Assembly: GCA_002687745.1 (NCBI GenBank)
Contig: NZBE01000003.1
Span: forward strand, 66,230 to 130,229
Origin: Acidimicrobiaceae bacterium
GTDB taxonomy: Bacteria > Actinomycetota > Acidimicrobiia > Acidimicrobiales > MedAcidi-G1
DNA length: 64,000 nucleotides
Direction of reading: 5' to 3'
Part shown: piece after piece, positions 1-10,679 of the stretch
Layout: every line of letters begins with the position of its first letter
How positions within the stretch are numbered: position 1 is the first letter of the stretch
Program-made: the position numbers and the translations under genes
The notes under the pieces: generated by a model
What the model was told of the DNA's origin: nothing
The model's database searches: none
The model's input: the letters and a program-made list of their open reading frames with translations, nothing else

Positions 1-333
1 GCCCTCACCGTTGATCGGCTGGTCGAACTGGGAGATCTGGAAGTCCTTGGGCATGTCCGGGTAGAAGTAGTTCTTGCGGGCGAACTCCGACGCCTGCACA
101 GAGCAGTTGAGGGCCAGGCCCACCCTGATCGCCAGCTCGACAGCCTTCTCGTTGAGAACCGGGAGGGAACCGGGGAGCCCCAGCGAGACGGGATCGACGT
201 TCTCGTTGGGTTCACCGCCGAACTCGTTGCGGGCACCGGAAAAGAGTTTCGTGGCCGTGGCCAACTCTGCATGTACCTCCAGCCCGATGACGACCTCCCA
301 GCCGTCCATCTCCGAGGCTGTCCCAGAGGTCAT
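1..333 (-). CDS. gatB: Asp-tRNA(Asn)/Glu-tRNA(Gln) amidotransferase subunit B (5' part only)
   Basis: These are the first 111 residues of GatB; the rest lies beyond the left edge. GatB binds the misacylated Glu-tRNA(Gln) or Asp-tRNA(Asn), activates the side-chain carboxylate with ATP and uses ammonia delivered from GatA. The family signature [10 protein letters not shown] lies at residues 14-23, and the block [15 protein letters not shown], typical of the GatB catalytic cradle, lies near residue 90. The ATG start shares an ATGA with the gatA stop (330-333), so the two are translationally coupled. The gene is last in the order gatC-gatA-gatB. Identification is secure; completeness cannot be judged. 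Confidence 0.95.
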   Translation of the reverse strand, partial: MTSGTASEMDGWEVVIGLEVHAELATATKLFSGARNEFGGEPNENVDPVSLGLPGSLPVLNEKAVELAIRVGLALNCSVQASEFARKNYFYPDMPKDFQISQFDQPINGEG

Positions 334-1787
334 GGCGCTACCCCCGCGGAACCACCGGCGGCAGCCTCCAGCACCGCTGCCGCCCGGAACATTGAAGGCT
401 CACCGTTTGCCGGCGCCAGGACCTGCACACCAACGGGAAGGCCGTCGTCACCCACGCCGAACGGAACCGACATGGCCGGGTGACCCGCCAGGTTGGACGG
501 GATGGTGCACACGTCGTTCAGGTACATGAGCATCGGGTCATCGACCTTCTCGCCGATGGGGAAAGCCGTGGTCGGAGCCGTCGGGGACAACAGCAGGTCG
601 AACGACTGGTATGCCCTTGCGAAGTCCTCGACGATCAGCGTGCGAACCTTCTGGGACTTTCCGTAGTAGGCGTCGTAGTAGCCGGCCGACAGGGCGTACG
701 TGCCGAGCATGATGCGCCTCTTCACCTCGTCACCGAAGCCCGCCGTGCGGGTAGCCGCATTCATCTCGACGGTGTTGTCGGCGTCGACCCTGAGGCCGAA
801 CCTGACACCGTCAAAGCGAGCCAGGTTGCTCGATGCCTCGGCCGGAGCAATCACGTAGTAGGCGGACAGGCCAAATACCGTCGACGGAACCGATGCCTTC
901 TCAACGACGGCACCAGCCGCCGCCAGGGCCTCGGCCGCCTCGGCGAGGCGCGACTGGACGTCGGGTGCAAAGCCCTCGAGACCTGTCGGCCCGCTGCCGG
1001 AGATCTCCTCGATGACCCCCACCCGGAGACCCTCGACGCCCCGGTCGAGCACCCCCAGCAGATCAGGGGCGGAAGCCGGAATCGACGTTGAGTCCAGCGG
1101 ATCGTGGCCGGCAACGGCCTCAAGCAGCAGCGCAGCGTCAGCCACGTTCCGGGCGAAGGGTCCGATCTGGTCGAGGCTGGAGGCAAATGCCACCAGGCCG
1201 TAGCGCGACACGGCCCCGTAGGTCGGCTTGACCCCGACCACGCCGCACAGCGCAGCCGGTTGGCGGATCGATCCGCCGGTGTCGCTGCCGAGGCTCAAAG
1301 GGGTGAACCCCGCTGCCACCGCCGCCGCCGAACCACCAGAGGAGCCGCCGGGAACCCGCGTGGTGTCACAGGGGTTGAGCGTCGGACCGAATGCGGAGTT
1401 CTCCGTGGAGCTACCCATGGCGAACTCGTCCATGTTGGTCTTGCCGATGATCACGGCACCGGCGGCATCAAGGCGTTCGACGACCGTTGCGTCGTAGGGA
1501 GGCCTCCAGCCGTCGAGGATGCGCGACCCGCAGGTGGTCGGTACACCCCTCGTGCACATGTTGTCCTTGAGGGCAACCGGAACACCCGCCAGCGGGCCCG
1601 GATCGCCGCCCTGGGCGACGACGGCATCAACACGGTCGGCCCGCTCAAGGGCAGCGTCGGCGGTCACCAGGTTGAAGGCGTGGATCTGGCCCTCGCCGTC
1701 GGCGACAGCGGCCAGGTGCTCCTCGACGATGCTCCGGGCCGAACGCTCACCCGACCTGACAGCGCCGGCCAGCGAGACAGCGCTCAC
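330..1787 (-). CDS. gatA: Asp-tRNA(Asn)/Glu-tRNA(Gln) amidotransferase subunit A
   Basis: GatA is the glutaminase of the GatCAB complex: it releases ammonia from glutamine for transamidation of Glu-tRNA(Gln) or Asp-tRNA(Asn) in the cytoplasm. At 485 residues it has the normal family length. The amidase-signature triad is visible: Lys74 in VALKDNM, the cis-Ser pair 149-150 in [15 protein letters not shown], and the nucleophile Ser173 in [11 protein letters not shown]. Its start overlaps the gatC stop by four bases and its stop overlaps the gatB start by four bases, so the three subunits form one coupled operon. Presence of GatCAB implies that Gln-tRNA and/or Asn-tRNA is made by the indirect route. 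Confidence 0.97.
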   Translation of the reverse strand: MSAVSLAGAVRSGERSARSIVEEHLAAVADGEGQIHAFNLVTADAALERADRVDAVVAQGGDPGPLAGVPVALKDNMCTRGVPTTCGSRILDGWRPPYDATVVERLDAAGAVIIGKTNMDEFAMGSSTENSAFGPTLNPCDTTRVPGGSSGGSAAAVAAGFTPLSLGSDTGGSIRQPAALCGVVGVKPTYGAVSRYGLVAFASSLDQIGPFARNVADAALLLEAVAGHDPLDSTSIPASAPDLLGVLDRGVEGLRVGVIEEISGSGPTGLEGFAPDVQSRLAEAAEALAAAGAVVEKASVPSTVFGLSAYYVIAPAEASSNLARFDGVRFGLRVDADNTVEMNAATRTAGFGDEVKRRIMLGTYALSAGYYDAYYGKSQKVRTLIVEDFARAYQSFDLLLSPTAPTTAFPIGEKVDDPMLMYLNDVCTIPSNLAGHPAMSVPFGVGDDGLPVGVQVLAPANGEPSMFRAAAVLEAAAGGSAGVAP

Positions 1788-2134
1788 GGTGCCTCCCCCA
1801 GGACCGGGGGCACACGGAACCGGGACTCCTCTGCAGCAGGTGCAGCTGCCAGGACCTCGTCGCAGAACAACCGGTGGTCGGCCTCGTCGGCCGGACCCAC
1901 GGTGGGCACGTCGGCCCGAAAGACATTGGACAGCGGCAGCGGATGCGAAGTGGGCGCAACACCGTCCAGGTCCAGCGCCTCGATGTCGGCGGCATGGTCC
2001 AGGACATCGGCCAGCTGCCCCGTGAACCCGTCCAACTCGGAGTCGGTCAGGTTGAGGCGCGCCAGACGGGCCACATAGGCGACGTCGTCACGGCTGATGC
2101 GACCGGGCGTTGAGGTACCGGCGTCAGGTTCCAC
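1784..2134 (-). CDS. gatC: Asp-tRNA(Asn)/Glu-tRNA(Gln) amidotransferase subunit C
   Basis: GatC is the small clamp subunit that wraps around the GatA-GatB interface and stabilises the amidotransferase. The 116-residue protein has the conserved amino-terminal helix ([19 protein letters not shown]) and the downstream [12 protein letters not shown] segment that inserts into GatA. The start is a GTG that follows a TAGCCT -10 hexamer by 8 bases, suggesting an almost leaderless mRNA for the whole gatCAB operon. Its stop is fused to the gatA start (4-base overlap). Confidence 0.93.
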   Translation of the reverse strand: MEPDAGTSTPGRISRDDVAYVARLARLNLTDSELDGFTGQLADVLDHAADIEALDLDGVAPTSHPLPLSNVFRADVPTVGPADEADHRLFCDEVLAAAPAAEESRFRVPPVLGEAP

Positions 2135-2142
2135 GAACTCAG

Positions 2143-2148
2143 AGGCTA
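2143..2148 (-). promoter_or_regulatory. -10 element of the gatCAB operon
   Basis: TAGCCT on the minus strand (TANNNT), ending 8 bases before the GTG of gatC. The position predicts transcription starting at or very near the start codon. Confidence 0.55.
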
Positions 2149-2187
2149 GAGGCCGGTCCCCCGGCTCGCTCAGGGGTCACCCCGGGT

Positions 2188-4065
2188 CTACTCGGAGATC
2201 AGGGTCACCCGGGTCTGTGGCAGACCCAGGTAGCCCGATGCCGGATCCTGGGAGGTGACACGGCCGTCGGCCGGACCGACCACGTCAACCTGCCTGAACC
2301 CTGCCGCCTGGAGCCTGGCGTCGGCAGCAACTACCGACAGCCCCTCGACAGCCGGCACCGGACGCGGCTCTGGTCCCGATGACACGAGAACCTGGATCTC
2401 ACCACCCACCGCCAGCGGGGTTCCGGGTTCTGGCGACACGCCCACAACGGTGCCGACCTCGGACAGGCCGGGAGTATCCACGAGGACCGGAACAAGCTTG
2501 AGGGCCAGGAGCGAGGCCTGAACGTCGGCAGCCTGCATGCCTGTGAGGCCCGTGGGCACCGAACGCGGAGCAGGGCCCTCTGACAGCACCAGGTCGACAG
2601 CGGTCCCGAGCGGAAGGCTGGAAGCATCACCGGGAACCTCGATCACAAGGCCCGGAAGCGTCTCCTCGGAGAAGCCACGGGTGACCTCACCAGTGGTCAG
2701 GCCGGCCTCATCGAGAAGGCGGGCCGCCTCAGACGCTGTTACACCGACAAGGCCGGTTGGAACCGCAACACGGTCCGCGCCGAGGGAGATGACTATCACC
2801 ACGTTCTCGCCCTCGGCCAACGGCGTTCCACCAGCTGGGATCATCTCGAGCAGCTCGCCCTGGACCGAACCGTCCTGCCTGTCGAAGCGCTCCTCGACAA
2901 CCCATCCCAACTGGGTCAACAGGGTGCCGGCGCTCTCGCCGGACGAGCCGACCAGCGACGGCAGGCGACGGGTCACGTCCCTCGTGTTCTCCCAGAGGAC
3001 CGTGCCACCGACCACAGCACCCACGACGAGCGCCACGGTCAGCACGGCTGCAGGCCAGCGGCGGCGGGGTCCGACAGGCCGCTGTGGCGGAGCCGGTGCA
3101 GCATCGGGAGACACGCTCGGTGTCACCGAAGCCGCCTCACCCGCCAGGGGAGAGGCTCCGATCTCGCCGGGGCCGACAAGCTGCAACGGCTCAGGTCGCG
3201 GCATGCCCTCGGCCATGCTCAACAGCATCCGGCCGAACTCGGCGGCAGTCGGGCGCTTGTCGGGATGGGCAGCACCGGCCCTGGCGACAACGGGGGCGAG
3301 CGGCCCGAGGACATCGGGGACGGGAACATCGCGGCCCTCACGGGCCCTGAGGGTTCCGGCGACCGTGCTCTCCACGAACGGCAGATGGCCGGTGACCGCC
3401 TCGACCATGCACAGTGCCAGTGCGTAGACGTCGGACCTGCCGTCGACCACCTTGCCCCTTGCCTGCTCAGGCGACGCATACCGGGCAGTTCCAGCGTGGC
3501 CTGAACCGGGCTGCTCACCTGCCATCGCAGCCGCCAGCCCGAAGTCGGCAATACGGAGACGACCATCGTCGCCGAAGAGCAGGTTGGCGGGCTTCACGTC
3601 ACGGGGCACCAACCCCCTGCTGTGGGCGTGGTCGAGGCCACGACACGCATCGAGTGCCAGGACCAGGACCTGTGAGGGGCTGAGCGTTCGCCCCGAGGCC
3701 AGGATGCTCCGCAGGCTCCCTCCGCCCAGGTACTCGGTGACCAGAAACGCCTGGCCGTCGACCCCCCAGTCATAGACATCGACCACGTGGGGGCTGTTCA
3801 ACGAGGCGACAGCCTGCGCCTCGGCACGGAACTGCCTGACGAACGCCGGATCACGCGAGGCAGCCGTGTGCAGGACCTTGACCGCAACCCGTCGACCGAG
3901 GCTGATGTCTTCGGCCAGGTAGACGGTGCCCGAACCGCCGGTGCCGATGACGTCGCTCAGCCGGTACCGGCCATCGACGAGCTGCCCGATGGGCGACGAC
4001 GACGTCGGGCCGCCCGAACCACCTTCTCCGCCGGTGCCACCACCGGACCACTGACCATCCATCAC
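2188..4065 (-). CDS. PASTA-domain Ser/Thr protein kinase (PknB type)
   Basis: Membrane-spanning Hanks-type kinase of the family that senses peptidoglycan fragments and controls growth and division in Actinobacteria and Firmicutes. Order: kinase domain about 33-285 (glycine loop GTGGSGTVYL at 41-50, Lys63, Glu82, DFG at 174-176, SPE at 198-200), Pro-rich juxtamembrane stretch, one membrane helix about 338-358, then four extracytoplasmic PASTA repeats from about 364 to 625. The catalytic-loop HRD is PRD here (residues 154-156, codon CCC), while Asp156, Lys158 and Asn161 are kept, so catalysis is plausible but the loop is atypical. The start is the GTG six bases after a TAGCCT box. The gene sits alone upstream of gatC rather than in a division cluster, so its substrate cannot be inferred. 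Confidence 0.93.
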   Translation of the reverse strand: MMDGQWSGGGTGGEGGSGGPTSSSPIGQLVDGRYRLSDVIGTGGSGTVYLAEDISLGRRVAVKVLHTAASRDPAFVRQFRAEAQAVASLNSPHVVDVYDWGVDGQAFLVTEYLGGGSLRSILASGRTLSPSQVLVLALDACRGLDHAHSRGLVPRDVKPANLLFGDDGRLRIADFGLAAAMAGEQPGSGHAGTARYASPEQARGKVVDGRSDVYALALCMVEAVTGHLPFVESTVAGTLRAREGRDVPVPDVLGPLAPVVARAGAAHPDKRPTAAEFGRMLLSMAEGMPRPEPLQLVGPGEIGASPLAGEAASVTPSVSPDAAPAPPQRPVGPRRRWPAAVLTVALVVGAVVGGTVLWENTRDVTRRLPSLVGSSGESAGTLLTQLGWVVEERFDRQDGSVQGELLEMIPAGGTPLAEGENVVIVISLGADRVAVPTGLVGVTASEAARLLDEAGLTTGEVTRGFSEETLPGLVIEVPGDASSLPLGTAVDLVLSEGPAPRSVPTGLTGMQAADVQASLLALKLVPVLVDTPGLSEVGTVVGVSPEPGTPLAVGGEIQVLVSSGPEPRPVPAVEGLSVVAADARLQAAGFRQVDVVGPADGRVTSQDPASGYLGLPQTRVTLISE

Positions 4066-4071
4066 GGAGCG

Positions 4072-4077
4072 AGGCTA
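4072..4077 (-). promoter_or_regulatory. -10 element of the PASTA kinase gene
   Basis: TAGCCT, six bases upstream of the GTG at 4065. The spacing is the same as at many other starts in this window and supports a leaderless mRNA and the GTG start. Confidence 0.55.
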
Positions 4078-4160
4078 CTGCGGAGCACCCGCCCAGCGGA
4101 CCAGCCCCACGGGCCGACGGGCCGGACCCGCCTGTCGGGTCTCAGGGACCGACCTTCCGG

Positions 4161-4166
4161 TAGCCT
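4161..4166 (+). promoter_or_regulatory. -10 element for the gene at 4173
   Basis: TAGCCT followed after six bases by the GTG start at 4173. It is identical in sequence and spacing to the kinase promoter on the other strand. Confidence 0.55.
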
Positions 4167-4172
4167 GCCGCC

Positions 4173-4586
4173 GTGAACCGCCGCAGCGCCATCGTGATCA
4201 TCACGCTCATGACGCTCGGCATCGGCCTACTTGTCGCCGCTGCCCTGATCGAAGACGGCAACGGCGGGGACATCACCGTCGACTCCAACCCGGCCATCAT
4301 CGAACTGGTCCCACCGAGGGGAGACCAGGTGATCCACCAGGCGACCGTCGGCGTGATCCTTGCAGCAGGCTGGTCGGGTGAGATCGTGCAGATAGGCGGC
4401 ACGGTCATCCCCCTCGACCAACAGCAGGTGCAGAGCGCCCTCAACTCGGTGCTGTTCCGGCCCGGCGAGGGCCTGGCGCTCGAGGCCCTCCCACCACAGG
4501 ACCTATGTGCGACAGCGCGCTACTGGCCTGTCCAGACCCCCGACAGGACCTCGACAATCGACTGGTGCTTCAGGGTCGACAGCTGA
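4173..4586 (+). CDS. Small membrane-anchored protein of unknown function
   Basis: I do not recognise this 137-residue protein. It begins with two arginines and one hydrophobic segment (about 6-26), which could be a signal anchor or an uncleaved signal peptide. The remaining 110 residues have no lipobox, would lie outside the cytoplasm and form a compact soluble region with two cysteines (in DLCATARY and DWCFRVDS) that could form a disulfide. A TAGCCT box six bases before the GTG argues that it is a real gene. It is divergent from the PASTA kinase, and its stop lies four bases from the convergent ligA stop. Confidence 0.75.
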   Translation: MNRRSAIVIITLMTLGIGLLVAAALIEDGNGGDITVDSNPAIIELVPPRGDQVIHQATVGVILAAGWSGEIVQIGGTVIPLDQQQVQSALNSVLFRPGEGLALEALPPQDLCATARYWPVQTPDRTSTIDWCFRVDS

Positions 4587-4590
4587 GGCC

Positions 4591-6648
<2,058 letters not shown>

Positions 6649-6699
6649 CCTGTGCCCCGACCCGGCCCCCGGAGAAGCCCCGGATGCCATGCCTGCCCG

Positions 6700-6705
6700 T
6701 AGCGT
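6700..6705 (+). promoter_or_regulatory. -10 element for the gene at 6713
   Basis: TAGCGT followed after seven bases by a GTG. It decides the start at 6713 over the in-frame ATG at 6689 and GTG at 6704, which lie upstream of or inside this box. Confidence 0.5.
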
Positions 6706-6712
6706 GAGAGCC

Positions 6713-7627
6713 GTGGCAAGAGGCATCCTCCAGAGGGAGAACAACGCGGGTACGCGTCGCTCCGAGACGGCAGTGGCGTGGATCCTGCGAGCAGCCTGGC
6801 TGGTACTGCCCCTGACGCTCGGGCCGGCGCTGGCAGACGGCCTCGACGCCAGAGCCACCGGGCTGCGGACCACGGCATCGGTCGGGCTCTGGGTGCTCTG
6901 GTCGGTCGGCCTGCTGGCCACGCTCATCCCCCACCCGGCCACCCTGACCGCTGTACGCATCGGCGGCCCCGCCACCACGGCCGCAGCGGTCTGGGCTGCC
7001 GTCACGACCGATGAGCCCGTTGGCACCGTCATCGCAGCGACGGCCGGGCTGGTGGTCGGAGTCGCTGCCCTGTCGGCACCGGTCGGAGATCTCTTCGTGG
7101 ACGGTGCCTCCTACGGCGACGAACGCAGGTTCCTGCTGAGGGGCCCCGGCCCTGTGGTCCTCCTGCTCGGACCACTTGCATGGGTGGTGATCACGCTCGG
7201 CACGATCACCGGCCCCCTGTTGCTTGCCGACTCACGCTGGATTCCCGGAGCCGCCGCCTGCGTCATCGGATTCCCGGCTGCGGCCCTTGGGGCGAGGGCC
7301 CTCAACCAGTTGAGCCGCCGGTGGGTGGTCCTCGTTCCAGCAGGGTTCGTGCTCCACGACCACCTGGCACTCTCCGAACCCACCCTTCTGCCGCGCTCCG
7401 GCATCTCATCGGTCGGGCCTGCCAGGCAGGACACCGACGCCCTGGACCTGAGCCAGGCGGCCCACGGTATGGCCATCGAGGTCCGCTGTACCGAGCCCCA
7501 CGAGATGCTCCCGGCCACCAGGAACACGGTTGCCGAGGTGCAGTCGGTGCCCGCATTCCTGTTCACCCCGGCACGACCAGATGCCCTCCTTGCCGAGGCG
7601 GCGCGGCGCAGGCTGACGGTGGGCTGA
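6713..7627 (+). CDS. Polytopic membrane protein of unknown function
   Basis: A 304-residue protein with about six predicted membrane helices between residues 20 and 205, followed by a soluble carboxy-terminal region of about 100 residues that is probably cytoplasmic and begins RRWVVLVPAGFVLHD. I do not recognise a named family; the tail could be a PH-like (bPH) fold, but that is a guess from hydrophobicity and length. The reading frame is open much further upstream; I chose the GTG at 6713 because a TAGCGT box lies seven bases before it. The gene ends convergently against mnmA with a perfect hairpin between them. Confidence 0.75.
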   Translation: MARGILQRENNAGTRRSETAVAWILRAAWLVLPLTLGPALADGLDARATGLRTTASVGLWVLWSVGLLATLIPHPATLTAVRIGGPATTAAAVWAAVTTDEPVGTVIAATAGLVVGVAALSAPVGDLFVDGASYGDERRFLLRGPGPVVLLLGPLAWVVITLGTITGPLLLADSRWIPGAAACVIGFPAAALGARALNQLSRRWVVLVPAGFVLHDHLALSEPTLLPRSGISSVGPARQDTDALDLSQAAHGMAIEVRCTEPHEMLPATRNTVAEVQSVPAFLFTPARPDALLAEAARRRLTVG

Positions 7628-7629
7628 CA

Positions 7630-7646
7630 CCCGGCACACCGCCGGG
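7630..7646. terminator. Hairpin between convergent genes
   Basis: Perfect 6-bp stem CCCGGC/GCCGGG with loop ACACC, filling the gap between the membrane-protein stop (7627) and the mnmA stop (7648). There is no T-run, so it may act as a bidirectional or Rho-assisted terminator. Confidence 0.5.
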
Positions 7647-7647
7647 C

Positions 7648-8694
7648 TCAACAGGCCAGGGCACCCCCGAGCACCACATCACCGTCGTAGAAGACGACAC
7701 TCTGGCCCGGGGCGACGCGGCGGTGCGGCGCCTCCCAATGGACGGCGCCCGAGACCAGAACCGCCGCGACCGGCTCGCCGTGGGCGCTCGTCTGTACCAG
7801 CACGGAACCATCCACGGGCCCGTCGGCCCAGACCGCACGATCTACCGGGGTGGCGTCGACGAGCAGGTCCGCTGCCGACCCAACCGTCACCGTGGCTGTC
7901 GCAGTGTCGACAGCAGTGGCGTACCTGGGGCCGTCACCACCAGCCAGCTCCATGCCCCTCCGCTGACCGAGCGTGACCATCTCGACGGCCTCGACGCGTC
8001 CCACCTCGGCCCCCGAGCCGTCCACCACACGCCCGGAGGTGAGGGGAATACGCCGGCCCAGGAACTCACGCCGGCCGGCGTCACCGCGGGACGCACCGGT
8101 GATGAAGCAGACGTCCTGACTGTCGGGCTTGTCGGCCGTGCGCAGGCCCAGGCCTGCCGCCCTGGCCCTCACCTCATCCTTGGACATCTCCCCGACCGGA
8201 AGGTCCAGGCGGGCCAGAACATCCTGGTCGAGCATGTGCAGGACATAGGACTGGTCCTTGGCCGGGTCAGATGCACGGGCAATGCGTCGGGACCCGTCAG
8301 GCATGTCGACAACCCGGGCGTGATGGCCCGTTGCCAGACGATCGAAACCAAGCGACCGGGCACGCCGCATCAGCCGGTCGAACTTGATGTGGCGGTTGCA
8401 CTCGATGCAAGGGTTGGGCGTGCGGCCGGCGGCATGGTCCGCCACATAGGGCTCCACCACGTGACGGTCGAAGTCCTCGCCCATGTTGAACACGTGGTGG
8501 TCAATGCCGAGACAGTCGGCCACCCGCCTCGCATCGTCGACATCAGACACCGAACAGCACCCCGAGTCGGACTCACCACCCCAGAGACGCAGCGTCACGC
8601 CGACGACGTCGTGGCCCGACTCCTGGATCAGGGCTGCGGCGACAGACGAGTCGACGCCGCCAGACATGGCGACCAGTACCCGCTGAGGTTCCAT
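7648..8694 (-). CDS. mnmA: tRNA 2-thiouridylase MnmA
   Basis: ATP-dependent enzyme that replaces the 2-oxygen of wobble U34 with sulfur in tRNA(Lys/Glu/Gln). The 348-residue protein has the PP-loop SGGVDSS at 11-17 and the two catalytic cysteines, Cys96 in NPCIECN and Cys196 in QDVCFIT. The open frame runs 58 codons further upstream, into the cysteine desulfurase gene, but the family starts just before the PP-loop. The ATG at 8694 shares a base with the upstream TGA (TGATG), a typical coupling signal. It follows the cysteine desulfurase directly, so persulfide sulfur donor and user are co-expressed. Confidence 0.96.
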   Translation of the reverse strand: MEPQRVLVAMSGGVDSSVAAALIQESGHDVVGVTLRLWGGESDSGCCSVSDVDDARRVADCLGIDHHVFNMGEDFDRHVVEPYVADHAAGRTPNPCIECNRHIKFDRLMRRARSLGFDRLATGHHARVVDMPDGSRRIARASDPAKDQSYVLHMLDQDVLARLDLPVGEMSKDEVRARAAGLGLRTADKPDSQDVCFITGASRGDAGRREFLGRRIPLTSGRVVDGSGAEVGRVEAVEMVTLGQRRGMELAGGDGPRYATAVDTATATVTVGSAADLLVDATPVDRAVWADGPVDGSVLVQTSAHGEPVAAVLVSGAVHWEAPHRRVAPGQSVVFYDGDVVLGGALAC

Positions 8695-9845
8695 CAGGCG
8701 TACGCCGACAGGCGCTCGACGATTCCGGGGATCACCGACAGGGCACGGTCGACGTCCGCATCGGTCGTCGCACGCGCCAGAGACAGACGAAGAGACCCCG
8801 CCGCCACGGACCGCTCGATGCCCATGGCGGCAAGGACGTGGCTCGGGTCCTGGGCTCCGCTGGAACACGACGAGGCCGCACTGGCACAGATGCCCTCCTG
8901 TTCCAGCAGGAACAGCAGCGCCTCGCTCTCGATCCCCTCAAAGCACAGGTGCGCCACCGCCGGGGTCCGGCCGACGCCGTCGGGCACGGTGCGGCTGGCG
9001 CCGGGAACCGCGGCCAGCAGGCCCGTCTCAAGGCGATCTCTCATAGCCGCCACCCTGACCGCTGTCTCCCCACGGTCAACGACGACCAGCTCGGCGGCAC
9101 GACCCAGGCCGACGATGGCTGGCACGTTCTGGGTGCCGCTACGACGCTCCCGCTCCTGACCACCGCCACGCAGCATCGGAGAGAGGGGGACATCCCCGTC
9201 GACCACCAGCGCGCCCGCACCCTTGGGGCCACCGAACTTGTGACCCGTGATGCTCACGAGGCGGGCACCCCGGCAGGCGTCGGCCAGATCCAGCCATGCG
9301 GTCGCCTGAACGGCATCACAGTGGACCAAGGCATCCGGTGCCCGCTCGGAGACCAGCGAGACGACCTCGGCCACCGGGTTGACCACACCGGTCTCGTTGT
9401 TGGCGGCCATCACCGACACCAGCCTGATGTCGGCCACGGACTCGAGGGTCTCGGCCAGTGCGCCCAGGTCGATCCGCCCACCCGCGTCAGCCGGCAGCAC
9501 CACCCCACCGGATTCCCTTACCGGCTCCAGAACCGCCGCATGCTCGGCTGCACAACAGACCGCAACCCCGGACCCGTCCCCCAGCACACCGTCGACCGCC
9601 AGGTTGTCGGCCTCGGTGCCCCCGCTTGTGAACACGACACCACCGGGATCCATGCCGACCAGGGCCGCAACGGCGTCGCGGGCATCGTCGATCGCCCTAC
9701 GGGCATCACGCGCCATGCGATGCGACCCGGACGGGTTGCCCGGGTGCTCGCCCAGCCATGGCAGCATCGCCTCGACCACCTCGGAGCGCGCCGGCGTCGA
9801 GGCCGCATGGTCCAGGTAGACCTGCCGGTTCAACTGCTCCTCCAC
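8694..9845 (-). CDS. Cysteine desulfurase (IscS/NifS family)
   Basis: PLP enzyme that turns cysteine into alanine and an enzyme persulfide. The 383-residue protein shows the PLP lysine Lys203 in SITGHKFGGPKG and the catalytic Cys327 in SSCSSG on the mobile loop. It is coupled to mnmA (TGATG), so tRNA thiolation is its most likely main job, although it could also feed Fe-S assembly through the NifU-like protein encoded at 13266. The GTG start (MEEQLNRQVYLDHAAST) lies seven bases after a TAGCCT box; a longer frame starting at 9890 would read through the promoter and is less likely. Confidence 0.94.
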   Translation of the reverse strand: MEEQLNRQVYLDHAASTPARSEVVEAMLPWLGEHPGNPSGSHRMARDARRAIDDARDAVAALVGMDPGGVVFTSGGTEADNLAVDGVLGDGSGVAVCCAAEHAAVLEPVRESGGVVLPADAGGRIDLGALAETLESVADIRLVSVMAANNETGVVNPVAEVVSLVSERAPDALVHCDAVQATAWLDLADACRGARLVSITGHKFGGPKGAGALVVDGDVPLSPMLRGGGQERERRSGTQNVPAIVGLGRAAELVVVDRGETAVRVAAMRDRLETGLLAAVPGASRTVPDGVGRTPAVAHLCFEGIESEALLFLLEQEGICASAASSCSSGAQDPSHVLAAMGIERSVAAGSLRLSLARATTDADVDRALSVIPGIVERLSAYA

Positions 9846-9852
9846 CCCACGG

Positions 9853-9858
9853 AGGCTA
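9853..9858 (-). promoter_or_regulatory. -10 element of the cysteine desulfurase-mnmA operon
   Basis: TAGCCT, seven bases before the GTG at 9845. It sets the start of the cysteine desulfurase. Confidence 0.55.
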
Positions 9859-9894
9859 CGGGGAACCCGTGCACGACGCTTGGCCCGCACCTGC

Positions 9895-9900
9895 CAGACT
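9895..9900 (+). promoter_or_regulatory. Possible -10 element of the methyltransferase gene
   Basis: CAGACT six bases before the ATG at 9907. It differs from TANNNT only at the first base; position rather than sequence makes it credible. Confidence 0.35.
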
Positions 9901-9906
9901 CGGCAG

Positions 9907-10665
9907 ATGGACGGATACGGACCCGAAACCTACGGCGACCACCACGCCGAGGTCTACGACGACTGGTACGGCGGTGACGGTGGAATCGCCGTCAGTCAGA
10001 TCGGATCGCCTGCCGACGTGGCTGCGGTCATCGCCGACATTGCGGACGGAGGTCGGATTCTGGAACTCGGCGTCGGAACCGGGCGCCTGGCCCTGCCCAT
10101 TGCAGCCACGGGCCTGGATGTGACAGGGATTGACGCCTCGTCAGCGATGCTCGACGTACTTCGAACCAAACCGGGGGCTGGCGGCCTGACCCTCATCGAG
10201 GGGGACATGGCAAACCCAGTTGGCCTGCCCGAGGGGTCGTTCAGCGTGGTCCTGATCGGCTTCAACACCCTGTTCAACCTGACGACCGAGTCGGCCCAGG
10301 CCGCCTCCATAGGCCACGCTGCCGGACTGCTGCAGCCCGGCGGGCGGTTCGTCATGGAGGCCTTCGTTCCGGATCCGGGGGCCCACGACGGCATGTCGGT
10401 GAGGACCGTCGAGCTTGACCGGGTGGTCATGGACGTCACAGTCACAGACCTCGGGGACCAGCTCATCACAGGACAGAGGATTGAGATCACCGAGGCCGGA
10501 AACCGGATGTTCCCCTACCACCTGCGATACGCCACCCCTGACCAGGTCGACGAGATGGCCCTGTCGGCCGGGCTGGAGCTGGAGGATCGGTGGGCCGACT
10601 GGTCACGCTCGGCGTTCACCGAGGACTCCGGATGCCACGTGTCGGTCTGGCGCAGGTCCGCCTGA
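9907..10665 (+). CDS. Class I SAM-dependent methyltransferase
   Basis: A 252-residue Rossmann-fold methyltransferase. The SAM-binding motif I is ILELGVGTGRLALPIA near residues 50-65, followed by the acidic strand end GIDASSAML and the later GGRFVMEAFVPD. The amino-terminal YGDHHAEVYDDWYG block is common in small-molecule or lipid methyltransferases with this fold. The substrate cannot be read from the sequence. The start is the ATG at 9907, since a longer frame begins at a TTG with no supporting signal. It is divergent from the cysteine desulfurase and convergent with the thioredoxin-fold gene. Confidence 0.85.
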   Translation: MDGYGPETYGDHHAEVYDDWYGGDGGIAVSQIGSPADVAAVIADIADGGRILELGVGTGRLALPIAATGLDVTGIDASSAMLDVLRTKPGAGGLTLIEGDMANPVGLPEGSFSVVLIGFNTLFNLTTESAQAASIGHAAGLLQPGGRFVMEAFVPDPGAHDGMSVRTVELDRVVMDVTVTDLGDQLITGQRIEITEAGNRMFPYHLRYATPDQVDEMALSAGLELEDRWADWSRSAFTEDSGCHVSVWRRSA

Positions 10666-10679
10666 CCCGTTCAGGTCAG
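10662..10679. terminator. Hairpin containing both convergent stop codons
   Basis: Perfect 6-bp stem CTGACC/GGTCAG with a 6-base loop. The TGA of the methyltransferase (10663-10665) is in one arm and the TGA of the opposing gene (10676-10678) is in the other. It probably acts as a shared bidirectional terminator; there is no T-run. Confidence 0.4.

Noticed and set aside
7180-9159. 659-residue plus-strand open frame across the membrane-protein gene, mnmA and the cysteine desulfurase
   Set aside because: All three real genes are clear on their own strands or frames; the long frame is a by-product of G+C-rich codons.
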